Below are positions 43,811 through 55,702 of a DNA stretch of 64,000 nucleotides, in pieces. The DNA comes from Quercus robur (taxonomy: Eukaryota > Streptophyta > Magnoliopsida > Fagales > Fagaceae), in assembly GCF_932294415.1 (NCBI RefSeq), contig NC_065535.1, positions 96,364,862-96,428,861 of the forward strand, written 5' to 3'. How positions within the stretch are numbered: position 1 is the stretch's first letter; each line of letters starts with the position of its first letter. A model generated the notes under the pieces. The model did no database searches. It was not told the origin of the DNA and saw only the letters and a program-made list of their open reading frames with translations. Position numbers and translations under genes: made by a program.

Positions 43811-46787
43811 ATGTTTGAGGCAGCAGGTTTGGCTGCAACTTCTGCTGTGGGTGCTGCAGCTTCTGCTGTGTGTACTGCAGCAGGGGAGGCCTACAACTAT
43901 GGGAAAAATATTGTCAATAACATGAGGCGCAAACCTGATAATGAAGCTGATAATGATCTAGAAGACAACCATGAAAGGTTAAAAGAGAAAGCAAAGAAGC
44001 TGTATGCCAGAAGGGATAATATATTGGCTCAAACAAAGACAAAGCTAGTCAATCAAGTCTGCGAAGCTTGGATTTCCAGGGTCAAGAAGAGTGAAGAAGA
44101 GGTGCGAGAACTAGAAATCAAGTACAGTGATGAAAAAAGTAATAAAAAGAGACGGAGTAAGCATGGGTCAAGCAAGTCACGCACAGATCTTAGCAAAATC
44201 ATGGCAGAGAAGTGTGATGAACTGCATAATCTTTGGTTAGAGGAAAAGTAAGATAGGAATACTAGTTGAGAAATTGCCAGAGCGTGTGATAATTATGCAT
44301 GGACCCAAACCAGAAGACAAGCCATTTCTCCACTCAACTGTTGAAGAAATACTGGGCCATCTAAGAGATAAGAATGTAAAAAGAATTGGACTTTGGGGAA
44401 TGCCAGGAATTAGGAAAACAACCATAATGAAGAGCTTAAATAACTATGAAGAAATTGCTAAAATGTTTGATATTGTTATTTGGGTAACTGTATCAAAGGA
44501 TTTGAGTTTAGAAAAGTTGCTACACAAAATTGCAGATCGGTTAAAATTGAATATGGAAGGCATCACTGAGCCTGAAATTGCACAACAAATATGGAGAGAG
44601 TTAAAAAGCAAAAGGTATCTACTTCTTTTGGATGAAGTTTGGGACTTTCTTGATCTGTCTCTAATAGGAATGTATGAAAGTGAAATGGATAGCAAGGTGG
44701 TATTGGCAACTAGATATCTTCATGTTTGTTCTGATATGGATACTCATTTGGAATTAAATGTGCCACCATTGTCTGAAGCTGATGCATGGAATATGTTCAA
44801 GGTAAAGGTGGGTCGAAATTTCAATATTCCAAATGTTGAACCAATAGCCAAGGAAGTTGTTATTGAATGTGCTGGTTTGCCACTCTTGATAGACAAGGTA
44901 GCAAGTAATTTTAGAAGAAGGGATAACATTCACCTATGGAGGGATGGATTAAGAAGTTTGCGGAGATGGCCTAGTATCAAAATCCAAGGCATTGGTGAAT
45001 TGATTGAGTGCTTGGAGTTTTGTTATGAAAATTTGAAAGATGAGGTTCAAAAGGATTGCTTTCTCTATTGTGCATTATATACTGAAGACTATGAAATTTA
45101 TACAGATCCTCTATTGGAATGCTGGACAGTTGAAGGTTTCATTCATGATGCAAGTGAGTTTAGAGTTGCACGTGGGATAGGGCATTCGATATTGAAGGAA
45201 CTTATCAGCGTGTCTTTGCTAGAGAAGAGTGAAAAGATGAATCATGTGAGGATGAACAAAGTAATACGAACTATGGCACTTAACATTTCTTCTCGAAGAT
45301 GTAATTTTAATATTTTGGTGAAACCCCATGAAGGGTTGCAAGAGGCCCCCGATGAGGTAGAATGGCAAAAAGCAAATCGAATCTCCTTGATGGATAGTAA
45401 ATTGGGCACTTTGCCGAAAATGCCAGATTGCAATAAGCTTTCCACACTGTTATTACAGAGAAATTGGGAACTAAAAGAGATTCCTGATTTATTCTTTCGA
45501 TACATGCAAAATCTACGAGTTCTAGATTTACATGGCACTGGAATTACGTTATTACCACCTACTATATCCGTCTTGAAGTGTCTTAGAGCGCTATATTTGC
45601 ATTCTTGCATCTCTTTAATGAATCTCCACTTAAATGGACTTGAGCATCTTGAGGTGCTTGATATTCAAGACACTGGGCTTAATCATTTTCCAATTCAGAT
45701 TAGACATTTGATTCGGTTGAAGTGTTTACGTATGTCATTGTTGAATTTTGGCATTAGACATTCAAGTGATGTAGAATCTTGTCGAAATGTCTTTTCAAGT
45801 CTTTATTTATTGGAAGAGCTACAAATAATTGTGGACTCAAATAATCAAAGTTGGGAGCTAACTGTAAAGGCTATTTCTGAGGGAGTGGCTACCTTGATGC
45901 ATTTGACTTCACTTTCAATTTGCTTCCCTACAGTGGATTGTCTTAAGAGTTTTATCTCAACGAGCCAATTATGGAAAGTTTGCTGCTTCACATTTCAGTT
46001 TTCTGTTGGTTACCATGACACAGCCCTTTATAAAATTCTTGGTTGCTTTGAATATCAAAATATGAATTGTTTGAAATTTGCAAATGGTGAAGGTGTAGAT
46101 CCTATCATTACAGAGGTACTTTTGAAAACTCATGCATTTGAATTGATTGGGCACAAGGGAGCTTCAAGACTATCAGATTTTGGTGTTGATAGTATCAACA
46201 AGATGCGAGGTTGTTTGATTGAAGGGTGCAATGAAATTGAAACGATTGTTGATGGCAATAGCATAACAGGAAGTGCGTTAATATGCTTGGAACAGATGCT
46301 CATAAATAATGTTCCAAATTTAAAAACCGTTTGGGAAGGTCCGGTACATTATGGAAGCCTATCTCAGTTAACAACTTTAACGTTATGCAACTGTTTGAAC
46401 TTGAAGATGATATTCTCTAGTGGCATGATTAAAGAACTCTCTAAACTTCAACACTTAGAAGTTGAAAAGTGTCCTGAAATTGAAGAGATAATTACAGAGT
46501 CTCAGAATATTGGGCTGGAACCTGAGGTGCTTCCAAGATTAAAGATGCTAGTACTTTCTAATCTTCCAAGAGTAAAAAGAATATTGACCAGTGACTCATT
46601 AAAATGGCCATCTTTAGAGAGGATTAAGATATCCATGTGCCAAATATTGACAAAATTGCCTTTCAACAATGAGAATGCAATCAACTTGAGATGTATTGAA
46701 GCTGATCAATCATGGTGGAGTGCATTGGAATGCCAAGATGATGCTATTAAACAAAGATTAAGTTCTATATGGTTTCAATCTCCTTAA
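43811..46787 (+). pseudogene. CC-NBS-LRR (CNL) gene with frame break and damaged motifs
   Basis: Residues 1-146 (43811-44251) are the coiled-coil domain, with 'EAWISRVKKSEEEVRELE' typical of RPS2/RPS5-type CNLs. The frame then stops, and the NB-ARC and LRR continue in the next frame from about 44245 to 46787 (first ATG of that frame at 44295). Motifs seen: P-loop GMPGIRKTT (44400s), where the Gly before Lys is Arg; kinase-2 LLLLDEVW in place of DDVW; SKVVLATR; CAGLPLL; 'CFLYCALY'; and MNK in place of the MHD triad. LRRs follow, ending with 'SWWSALE'. Such proteins are cytoplasmic immune switches that bind ADP/ATP. The damage to P-loop and MHD together with the frame break makes a functional switch doubtful. 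An indel error in the assembly could explain the break but not the motif changes. A partial copy of its 3' end follows at 47183. Confidence 0.85.
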
Positions 46788-47182
46788 TAGCGGTTCTTCT
46801 GGATAAGGTAGTGGTAGAAATATCTGCTCCATCTTTGAGTTTGTAATATTTAAATTGATTTTCTTTCCTTTTCAAGATATCGTTTAAATGTGTGTGATTA
46901 CATGAATGTTGGATTGAAACCTTCCTTATAGTTGGTTACGATTGTCTTAAATCTTTCATGAAAACTCCTGAACATTTAAGTTATACCATGTAAGATAAAT
47001 CTTGCTTCACTTCAGTTATGGGTAGCCAAACCGACCTTATATGGGTATTTCATGAATTTTTGTTTAATTTCTGAATAATAAGAACTTTTGTCTATATAGA
47101 GAAAGTATTGCTTCTAGAAAGCATTTAGAAATGTACTGTACATACTAGAAGCCTAGCTTGACTAACAGCTTTAAATTTATGC

Positions 47183-48160
47183 AGATGCTTGAAGTTGAAG
47201 GTATTCTCCAATGGCATGGTTGAATAGCTCTTTGAATTTCAATACTTAAGAGTTGAAGTATGTCTTGAAATTAAACTGATAATTGTGGTTGAAATTTCGA
47301 AATACATTTGGTTTGGTTACTCATTGAAGTGGCTATAGTTAGAGAGGATTGCAATATCTATGTGCTCAATGTTGACAAAATTTCCCTTCAACAATGAGAA
47401 TGTAGATAATTTGAGACATATTGAAGGCAATGGTGGAGTTAATTATTATGGCAAGAAGATGCTAGTGAACAGTGGTTACGATCTATATGCATTTTAAACG
47501 CAGTGCATTTGGCTTCATTCTTGTTCACAGCAGTACTGTGTAAGGAAGTGGTCGAGTCGAGGGTCTGCTTCCAACTTTTGGTTTGTAAGATTTAAAACTT
47601 TCATGTTTTCCTACTTTTTAAAATGACACATGAACGTTAGCATCTACTAAGACTACTATATTGACATGTGATGTGATTGTTTAGTGTTTGTAATTTAAAT
47701 AAATATTAGACTGAAACCCTTTTATATAGTTGGTTATGATTTTCTAACATTTCTAATGAAGTTATACAGTTTAAGAAGCAATTTCTTGCAACAAATCTAC
47801 CTTTTTCACATACCTCCAGCTTTTAATTGTTTGATTGGAAATGGTCGAGTCCAGCTTGCCTCATGATCATCTTTCCCAAAACTTTGTCTTGTTCGATATA
47901 TTATGAGATTATGATTTAAACATATGAGCGTGACTTATCCAAAATTGAGGCATGAAAAGTTGTGTTTATTAGAGAATGAACAAAGGTGGTAAACTACGCT
48001 TTGTCGATGTATAGGTGTTTTGTGTATTTCTGTTTGTTTAACTTCTTAGTAATAATGATAATCTGAATAACAGGAAATTTGACTCCATTCGTAAAATATT
48101 GCTTCGAGAAACCATTTGTGAATATGAATGGTAATGGCTAATGACCGACATGCTTAAAAT
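47183..48160 (+). pseudogene. Tandem partial copy of the CNL 3' end
   Basis: 47186-47500 mirrors 46400-46760 of the CNL gene ('TTCTCCAATGGCATGGTTGAA', 'CCCTTCAACAATGAGAATG'), with stops and gaps, and the similarity continues through the 3' flank: 47560-47770 resembles 46800-46970, and 48005-48130 resembles 47035-47135. It is a degraded duplication of the last LRRs plus 3' UTR. No N-terminal part is present. Confidence 0.7.
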
Positions 48161-49168
48161 TTCAATCTCCAACAATTTGAGCTGTGTCAATAAAAGGTTA
48201 CAATTTGTTAATAGACCTATGTACACCCTTCCTTTCATGAATCAGATTTCGTTCCCTCTCTCATTTACCCCTACCTCACAGATGAAGCAAAATCCATGTT
48301 ACCCCCTCACCTTTCTGATCCAAAGAAAACAGACAAAGGTAAAGTTTAGAATCTGGTTAACAAGGAAGCTCCATGCCAAAACTTTTAAACTAATTGCACT
48401 AATTTTTTTAGAAAGAGGCAACTTTCTTCTTCTCTTTCTTCTTCTTCTTACTTATTTATTTTAACATTTTTCCTTGCGTTTTCGTTACTGCCTAATAAGA
48501 GAACTAAAGTCTTCATTAATTTTTGCTGAGTAAAATATATGACAGTAAAACATTTAAAAATGTCCACTAGTACTCATACAAATGTTCGTGGAAAAGAGGG
48601 AATAAAAAAAGTTAAAGATTATGTCATACAAGCGGGAAAAGAAACAAAATGAATTTGCCCGATCAAAAGAGTCATTCTATTTCTTATCTAGAGTTCTCAA
48701 AATCTCATTTATTGTTAATCATATCACCAGCATTTAAATATTCATTGACTAATATATTTTTAATATCTGCTATTTAAATAATTTAAATAATGATGTGGAC
48801 CAAAAATTAAACCACTTATTTAACGTTGGAGCGTAAAGATTTTAAGAAATTTATTTTGAAGTTACTTTATGTCAATTTGTCTCTTTATGCTTAATATTTA
48901 ACAAGGTGAGATTTCATAGAATGTGGATCCTCTAGAGTTTATAAAATAAACCCATTAAGATTTTTTTTTAAAGTTGTTAAAGTACTTATGTCCATAGTGA
49001 GAAAGCTCTTGATGATTAAATATTGATAATAAGCACTTATATTGTAATGAACCCAGTGTAAGGTTTATATACCAGATAATACTTAACTAATCCTAGACTA
49101 ACTCAGGGTTAAGTTGCTTGTTTTATAAGTACATGAGTCTACAATTGGCTTGGACAGTATATCTAACA
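48161..49168. other. Intergenic, no gene seen
   Basis: AT-rich and pyrimidine-rich patches, no coding signal and no recognised repeat border before element C. Confidence 0.45.
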
Positions 49169-49173
49169 ACAGT
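49169..49173. repeat. Target-site duplication of element C, left
   Basis: ACAGT, identical to 57591-57595. Confidence 0.9.
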
Positions 49174-50266
49174 TGTAAGGTTGAATTTATTCAACCATCT
49201 AATTGGCTTTATTCCGTGTCAAATTTGCTTGTAATTCAGCATTTAGTAACCCTGTATTTAGGTGGGTTTGATGTAAGGGTAGTGAGTGAGATAGAGTGAA
49301 GATTGCTCAAGAGTGTGCAAGAAAACAGAGACTCGCGGCTTGGCCTCGCAGGTGACTCGCGGCTGCAAGCCGCCAGACGCAGCACACGTGCCAAGCATGC
49401 TGGAAGGTGAACAGTCATGCAAGCTGGAGCACTACAGGACAAAACAGGACAACTGGCCATACGGTTATCTCGCGACTGGACTCGCAACTTAGTCAAGCCG
49501 CGAGCCACCCCTGTTTTGTAAAACTTGACGTTTTACATTCCTCTCCCACTCCAGTATAAATACCCCTTTTACCCACGATTGTAAGAGAGCTTCCAGAGAG
49601 AATTTTGAGAGAGAAACCCTAAAGAAAAACAAGATTGATTCACCCACAATCTATACATTAGAGTCTCTTCAAATTCCTCAACTCTCTTCCTCTCCATTGT
49701 CAAATCCTTGAGAGACTTTATACCAAACCTGATTCTCACCATTATCATTGCTGTGAGAGAGCTGTTTGGATTTCTAGGAAGCAGTTAGGAAGGAACCAAT
49801 CTTCATTGGTTGATGCTACGGTCTAGTAGCGGAATCCGGGAAGCTAGAAAAGAAAAAGGTTCGGCGCAACCTCGTTGGAGCAAGAAGCTTAGAGGGCTTA
49901 GGTGCACTGGGTAGATTAGGCTTGGAGGGTCTATTGCTGTCCATGTATCCCAACTGTATTTTCTAGTGGATTGTTTACTGCTTGGAGGGCGGCGGAAAGG
50001 TTTTACGCCGAGGGCTTCGGTTTCCTCTTCAATAACACATCGCGTGTTGTCTTTGTGTTTGCATCTTCCTTTCTCTCTATCTTTGCCTTTTTATTATCTA
50101 CTATGGATTGAGTTTTAATTTGGCTTAGATAGTTTTTACCAATTCCATATTATAGCTTATGTTAAGTTTCCACACACTTGTTGTTTGACATAATGCTTGA
50201 ATTGGTTAAGCTGTAATTTGGGGGTCTAAACGTTCAAGGGTGTTTATACACGTTTTTGAACTTTCA
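49174..50266 (+). repeat. Element C 5' LTR
   Basis: 1093 bases, TG...CA, same family as the element B LTRs. It has four intact CGCG cores in 49331-49505; others have decayed (TCGCA where the 3' LTR keeps TCGCGA). TATA box at 49555-49562. Confidence 0.92.
49555..49562 (+). promoter_or_regulatory. TATA box of element C 5' LTR
   Basis: TATAAATA in 'CCAGTATAAATACCCC', about 50 bases downstream of the CGCG cluster; the same arrangement as element B. Confidence 0.7.
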
Positions 50267-50268
50267 AT

Positions 50269-50280
50269 TGGTATCAGAGC
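50269..50280 (+). promoter_or_regulatory. Element C primer-binding site
   Basis: TGGTATCAGAGC two bases after the 5' LTR; complementary to initiator methionine tRNA. Confidence 0.9.
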
Positions 50281-50335
50281 GGATACACTGTTATTGGTTT
50301 CATTACCATTGTGTGATCCTTGACTCCCTTTTGAG

Positions 50336-52306
50336 ATGGATCGGTCTCAATCCCTAAATGCACCTCCATATTTTGATGGTAGTAATTATGCTTTTTGGAA
50401 GGTTCGCATGAGAGCTTTTCTGTGCTCTATTGATGAATCCGTTTGGGATGCTGTTGAGATTGGTTGGACCAGACCTGAGGCAGCCAAATCCACTTGGGAT
50501 AAGGCAACACTTGCTGCATCTAATGCTAACAGTAAAGCACTCAATGCTATTTTCTGTGGTGTGTCTCCAGATGAATTTCACAGGATTTCTCACATTACCT
50601 TTGCCAAAGAAGCATGGGAGATTTTGGAAACCACCTATGAAGGCACAAAGAAAGTGAAAGACACCAAGTTGCAAATGCTGACCACTCGATTTGAGGAGCT
50701 CAAAATGAGTGAGGATGAGTCTTTTGACTCTTTCTATGGGAAGCTAAATGAGGTGGTTGTCAACAAGTTCAACTTGGGGGAGAAAACGGAGGATTCAAAA
50801 ATTGTAAGGAAGATCCTTCGATCATTGCCGGAAAGTTTTCGTGCTAAAGTGACAGCGATTGAAGAGAGCAAGGACCTTGATGACATCAAAGTACAGGAGC
50901 TGGTTGGTTCTCTGCAGACTTATGAGATGTCGCTACCAAATCAACAGAAGAGTAAATCTCTTGCTCTTAAGACCATTAATGAGAAGGTGGAAGATCAAGA
51001 CTCATCGGGAGAAGATGTGGTTGACAAAGATGTTGCATACCTTGTCAAAAATTTCAGAAAGTTCTTGAAATTCAAAAATAATGGAAAATTTGATGATAAA
51101 AGAAAATTCTAAAGTTCTGGAAGGGAGAAAAGGGAATTCAAAAAGAAAGATGGAAAAGAATCCCAACCTACACAAGGTGTCACTTGCTTCGAATGTAACG
51201 GGCATGGACACTTTAAGAAGGAATGTCCGAATTATTTAAAATCGAAATGCAAAGTGTATGCCACGACATTGAGTGACTCGGATTCATCTGACTCAGAATC
51301 TGAAGAAAGCTGTGATGGAGAGGGGAACTATTTAGCTTTTATGACTATTGCTCATGTTGAGTCTTCAGATGAGTTGAATTTGCTTGTACGAGACCTTGGA
51401 GAACATAGCGATGATGAATCACTAGGAATTGTTGAAGAATCAGATGCTGAAGAAGATGAAAGCACAACAAATCTTCAAGAGAATTATAACTCACTTTTGG
51501 AGAAGTCGGGTGAGTACACAAGGGTGGCCAAGGCTGCTGTGAGAAAAATGAAGAAGGTAGAGGAGGACTACAAAAGTCTCCTAATCCGATATAGGGAGGC
51601 CAAATGTGAGATAGAAATACTGAATGGTGAGCTGTCCGAAACTTACACAAAAGTGAGATTTCTTGAGAATGAGGTTGTGCAGGCAAATGCTAAAATAGAG
51701 AGGGTCACCACCAAGAAGCTAGATGATGTTATCTCATCTCAAAATAGCTTTTCAGACAAATCCGGATTGGGATATACCGGAGAAAGTAGTTCATCTGGAA
51801 ATGTCACTAAAGAAGTGAAGTTTGTAAAGGCCAAAGATCTAGTTGTAGTTGACCTTACTGATGAGAAGCTCAAGATGGAGGAGAAGAAGAATGTGGTGAA
51901 CCAACGGTTGTTGAATCCCCGTAATCAATCTGTGGGCAGGTCTGAATCTCGTGCCAAGTCACGCCCACAACCACAAAGAGGTCCTAGAGCAACTTATGTG
52001 TGTCATTATTGCGGACTTCAAGGGCATACTCGACCAAATTGCCAAAAGCTGAGAGCAAAGAATAGTGCAACTCCTCAAAAGCCAGGAGGACCTAGAAATG
52101 ATAGAAGAAATTGGGCAGGTGATCAATTTAGAGATCAGAATGGTGATCCCGGAATGATGAATGTGATGAAGATGATTGGTGCATTCACCAACTGCTTGGA
52201 AAGCTTCTCACGAAGGTTTGAAAGCCCTAACTCCAGTACCCAATCTTATAAGGAAATCACCCCAAACGCAAGTGACGTGTGGGTGAAAAAGGGTACTCAT
52301 GCATAA
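50336..52306 (+). pseudogene. Copia gag polyprotein of element C with one in-frame stop
   Basis: ATG at 50336 follows the leader by about 55 bases. Residues 10-200 are the UBN2-type gag core of Copia elements ('FDGSNYAFWKVRMRAFL', 'LNAIFCGVSPDEF', 'TTYEGTKKVKDTKLQML'). A TAA at 51110-51112 interrupts, then the same frame continues: first zinc knuckle CFECNGHGHFKKEC (about 51186-51227), acidic Ser/Asp segment, coiled coil, second knuckle CHYCGLQGHTRPNC (52001-52042), ending at 52306. Gag builds the virus-like particle and packages RNA. The single stop splits it into a 258-residue core and a downstream half, unless it is read through. The codon listed by some as a start at 51254 is GTG and not a true start. 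Pol, which should follow, is absent. Confidence 0.85.
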
Positions 52307-53351
52307 GCATTACAACATGTCCATCCATTAATACTTCATATGCTTTGTGACGATGTTTGTTTGTTTGCTCGCTGTTTTTGCTGTTGGATGTCTGCTTGTC
52401 TACTTTTATATTTTTAATTTTGTTTTATCAATCTTTTTGCTTCTAGTGTCAAAAATCCAAAAAATCACATAAAAACTAGAAAATCAAAAAGCTTGATTGA
52501 CTTTGTTGAGCTTTTGTCTCAAAACTTGTTTTGCCTTGTACCTTTGTGCTAATAGCTTTGTGCATTTTCGAGCATTGCTTGTTTTCTTGCACTCATATCA
52601 TTGTGGGAAAAATCTTGAAATCTATGTGATTGTTGTAAATAGATCTTCAAACTTGTCATGAATGATTATTGAATGGTTATGTTGATCTTGAGACATGCAT
52701 AGACTTGTGTCTATATATCTTTCCACTATTTATTTTTGTTTTTGCTAAAAAGAGCTCACCAAATGTAAATCTCCAAATGAAAAGAGATATTGAGCTGCAA
52801 AAGCCTGTCGCACATTCTAGTATTCGACTAGGAAAAAGGGTAAGCGACTTTATATTAAAGAAAATGTTTATTCAAAAAGCCAAAGACTTGTTCATTAAAG
52901 TGAAATATCAAATATCACTCTCACAATGAGAGGTGATTGCCTCAAAAGATCAAAAAGATCAAATGTTATGATTAAAAGTGGAGTCAAATGTAAAGCTCCA
53001 AGTTATGTTATCAAGTTTTGTGGGAGGTCATATATATATATTTCTATAATTGAGATGGGTCACATGATCTAGTGCTAATTGTGTATGCCTTGGTTGAATT
53101 GATCATTGAAGCTTCACATTAGAGTAAGGACTATCTCATTGTTGATACCCACACACAACACACAAGTTTATGTTCAATAAATGTCATATTCATTTGTGTG
53201 ATTGTGCTTGATGAAATGTGTTTTCACATGCTCAATCTTTGTTAATTCAAGCACAAAAAGATTTTTGAGTGTTTTAGGTGTTTTTGGAAAGTATTTTGTT
53301 TGAAAAATCTAAAAATTTCAAAAATCCAGTTTTGCCCTGTTTTGGCGGCTC
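52307..53351 (+). other. Post-pol spacer of element C
   Basis: No coding region. It aligns with the spacer downstream of pol in element B (for example 'CTTTGTGCTAATAGC' near 52540 against the minus strand near 35970), which locates the pol deletion at its left edge. Confidence 0.7.
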
Positions 53352-53602
53352 AATCGCGGGTATGTCAAGTCGCGTGCCTCAGTCGTGTCTTTGCAGGTCA
53401 TTTTTGGCAACTTGTTCGCGAGTGGAAGGTCCAGTCGCGAGGATTGATCGGAGATTTTCGCGGTTCAGCTCGCGACTTACTCGCGGGTAGACCTTCCAGT
53501 CGCGAAAAACACTTAGAAAATTTTTTCAAATTTTTGTCCTTGAGTGTTTTGGCAGCTTGAACTAGCGACTTTGTGGCAACTCAATCAAGTCGCGAAAAAC
53601 GC
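53352..53602 (+). promoter_or_regulatory. CGCG-motif cluster upstream of the env-like ORF (element C)
   Basis: About ten CGCG cores (TCGCGA, TCGCGG, ACGCGT) in 250 bases. Position and content match the cluster at 34926-35176 in element B. A TATA-like TTTATATC lies near 53627. Proposed internal promoter, not shown. Confidence 0.45.
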
Positions 53603-53765
53603 GTGTTAGGCAAAAATAGGGGCAGTTTTTATATCTTTTTCAGTTTTCCCTCGAACATTTGTGACTGTTCATCTTCTCTCTAAACTATCTCCTTCCCAAA
53701 CACTCCGTGATTCCATTTTCAAATCTCATTGGTGCTTCATTTCTTATCCATATCATCAAGAAAAG

Positions 53766-54478
53766 GTATGGGTCTTGTTTTCTTAAACTCTTTTTACCTA
53801 TTTCATGGATGTTTCTACTACCATTTGTGATTGTTATTGTGTTTGAAATATTTCTCTTTTTGTGTGATGATTATGGCTTGTTTTGATTGTTGTTGTTTTC
53901 ATCCGCTTTCATGTTGAGTGGTCACAATGTGCTTTTTCATTGTTCTGATATTTGCCTGTTGTTGAGTTTGAAAATCTTTTGTTAAATGGGTTTGGTATTT
54001 ATTTGACTTGCTCATTTCACTTGCTTGAGTATTGATGTTGGATTTCGATATTGGGTTACTGAGTTTTTATGATAACATAATGTGTGTCTCTCAACCATGT
54101 GCTCTTGCTTGGATGCTTTGTTACTTAATTTTGAAATTTTTTTTCTTTCCATGTTCATATCTTTTGTGGAATGTTTTATGATATTTGTTCTGAATGTTCG
54201 AATGTTGTATCTGTTTGCATATCATGGTCATGGTAACCTGTCTCATTGACAGTTCTGTTAGTTCTTGTCTCTCTATGCCTTTGTGCGCTATCACCATTTT
54301 GCTGCACCTGTCATTTTGTGCTCCTTAGTATTGTTGGAAGTTTGGTTGGGTCTGCACTAACTTCAGTCTGCATTTATGTATTGAAATTTTTTTTACTTCT
54401 ATTAGCACAGAATCATGTTGACATTTAGCTTGTGTGGTATTGTTGTTGGTTCTTTGCTGTGGGCCTGTTCTCTTGCAG
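53766..54478 (+). other. Predicted intron in the env-like leader (element C)
   Basis: Donor AAAAG|GTATGG at 53766 and acceptor after a pyrimidine-rich tract (TGTTCTCTTGCAG) at 54478. The ATG begins at the first base after the acceptor. 713 bases; element B has the same arrangement. Prediction only. Confidence 0.5.
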
Positions 54479-55624
54479 ATGTCTCGTCGATCTTCCAGGG
54501 GTAAAGACATTGTTACTGACGATCCAGCAACACCAGTTGCTAAAAGGACTCGACTATCATCACAGGCATCTCAAGACCCCAATGAGGATAGGTTCAGAAC
54601 TCCGCTTACCTCACACGTCTACTCAAACATTTTTGACAAGTCAACTCCTATAGTGGAACGGGTGGTGGAGTTTAACACCTTAGGGACCACTTTTATCCCT
54701 CGAATCTTTGAGAAACGAGATTGGGCAAACTTGTTCGGGAACTTTGATGATCCAATGGATGAGCTGGTCAAAGAATGCTTCTCCAATGCAACTGATCTTG
54801 GAGTTTAACTCATTTTTTGGGTTAGAGGAAAAGAGTTTGGCATTTCCCCAGACTCCATCGCAGATCTTCTCGGCATCACCAGACCTTAGAATGTGGATCT
54901 AACTCCTTACGATGAACGAACTCCAGAGGTTGAAGAAATTCTACAAATCCTAAGATCCGATCATGAAGTATCCAATACAGGAACATCCATCAGCACCGCA
55001 AAGTTTGCACCAGAGCTGACCACACTGAAGTTGATCATGTTCACCAATCTCTACCCACTGTCCAACACTACATTCATCAATCTTGGGAGAGCTCTATTCC
55101 TTTGTGATCTTATTATAGGAGCCCCCATTGATATATGTGCTCACATCTACTATACCTTGAGGAAGACCGCGGTTCGAACTGCAGCTCAAGGCATTATTCC
55201 ATTTTGCACTCTCATCATGAAGCTCATTCTTCGTGAAGGCATTGTTCCTCCTACAGATGGAAAAATGTTGACCCGTCAGCGTCCTATTTCCATGTTCACT
55301 CTTCAAGCTAGCAGAAGTCACTCCTCTAAAACGCCAAGGAGTGCTCACATCTCTCCGGTTACTTCATCTGCTCCTGAGTCAGAGACACCTGCACATACCA
55401 CATCTTCTTCGCGTGCTGTTCTTGAAGCTTCACAAGCTAGTATTCCGCAAGCACAGACAGCTCCTCATACTGATAGAGTGGGCAGTTTACTTGAGCATAT
55501 TCAGAAACACATTGATGAGATTATGGCACTTCTCTACTCCACAAACAACCATGTCCAAATGCGTCTCGAGACTATGGAGAATCAGCTAGATGCTATTCAA
55601 CAAAAGTTGGACGAGAGCCCTTAG
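54479..55624 (+). pseudogene. Env-position ORF of element C (two in-frame stops)
   Basis: About 382 codons in one frame from ATG 54479, interrupted by TAA at 54806 and TAG at 54887. Order of parts: Ser/Arg-rich basic N terminus, a globular central domain ('LVKECFSNAT', 'FWVRGKEFGISPDSIADLLG', 'TFINLGRALFLCDLI') shared with element B and with the putative plant transposon protein group, a Ser/Thr/Pro-rich hinge, and a C-terminal coiled coil ('LETMENQLDAIQQKL'). The stop at 55622 is followed at once by purine tracts. Likely cytoplasmic or nuclear, since no signal peptide or membrane helix is seen. Function unknown. The frame outside the two stops is well kept. Confidence 0.72.
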
Positions 55625-55635
55625 CTATTCGTGCC

Positions 55636-55702
55636 AAAAAGGGGGAGAGCATTCACTAAGGGGGAGAAAGTTCAAAGGGAAGTGTGCATAGTGATAGGGG
55701 GA
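55636..55702 (+). repeat. Internal purine tracts (element C)
   Basis: Three AGGGGGAG-type tracts (about 55640, 55659, 55695) directly after the env-like stop, in the same place as in element B. The 55703-56471 remainder up to the LTR is non-coding. Confidence 0.8.

Noticed and set aside
43811..46787. Two separate genes, a coiled-coil gene and an NB-LRR gene
   Set aside because: The domains are in the family order, 20 bases apart and in adjacent frames; one broken CNL explains them better.
54434..54478. Earlier start for the env-like ORF of element C
   Set aside because: The first codon there is GTG, and the stretch looks like the end of an intron; ATG 54479 is preferred.
33176..55624. Calling the accessory ORFs true envelope glycoproteins
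   Set aside because: No signal peptide, cysteine pattern or membrane helix is visible; only the position resembles env.
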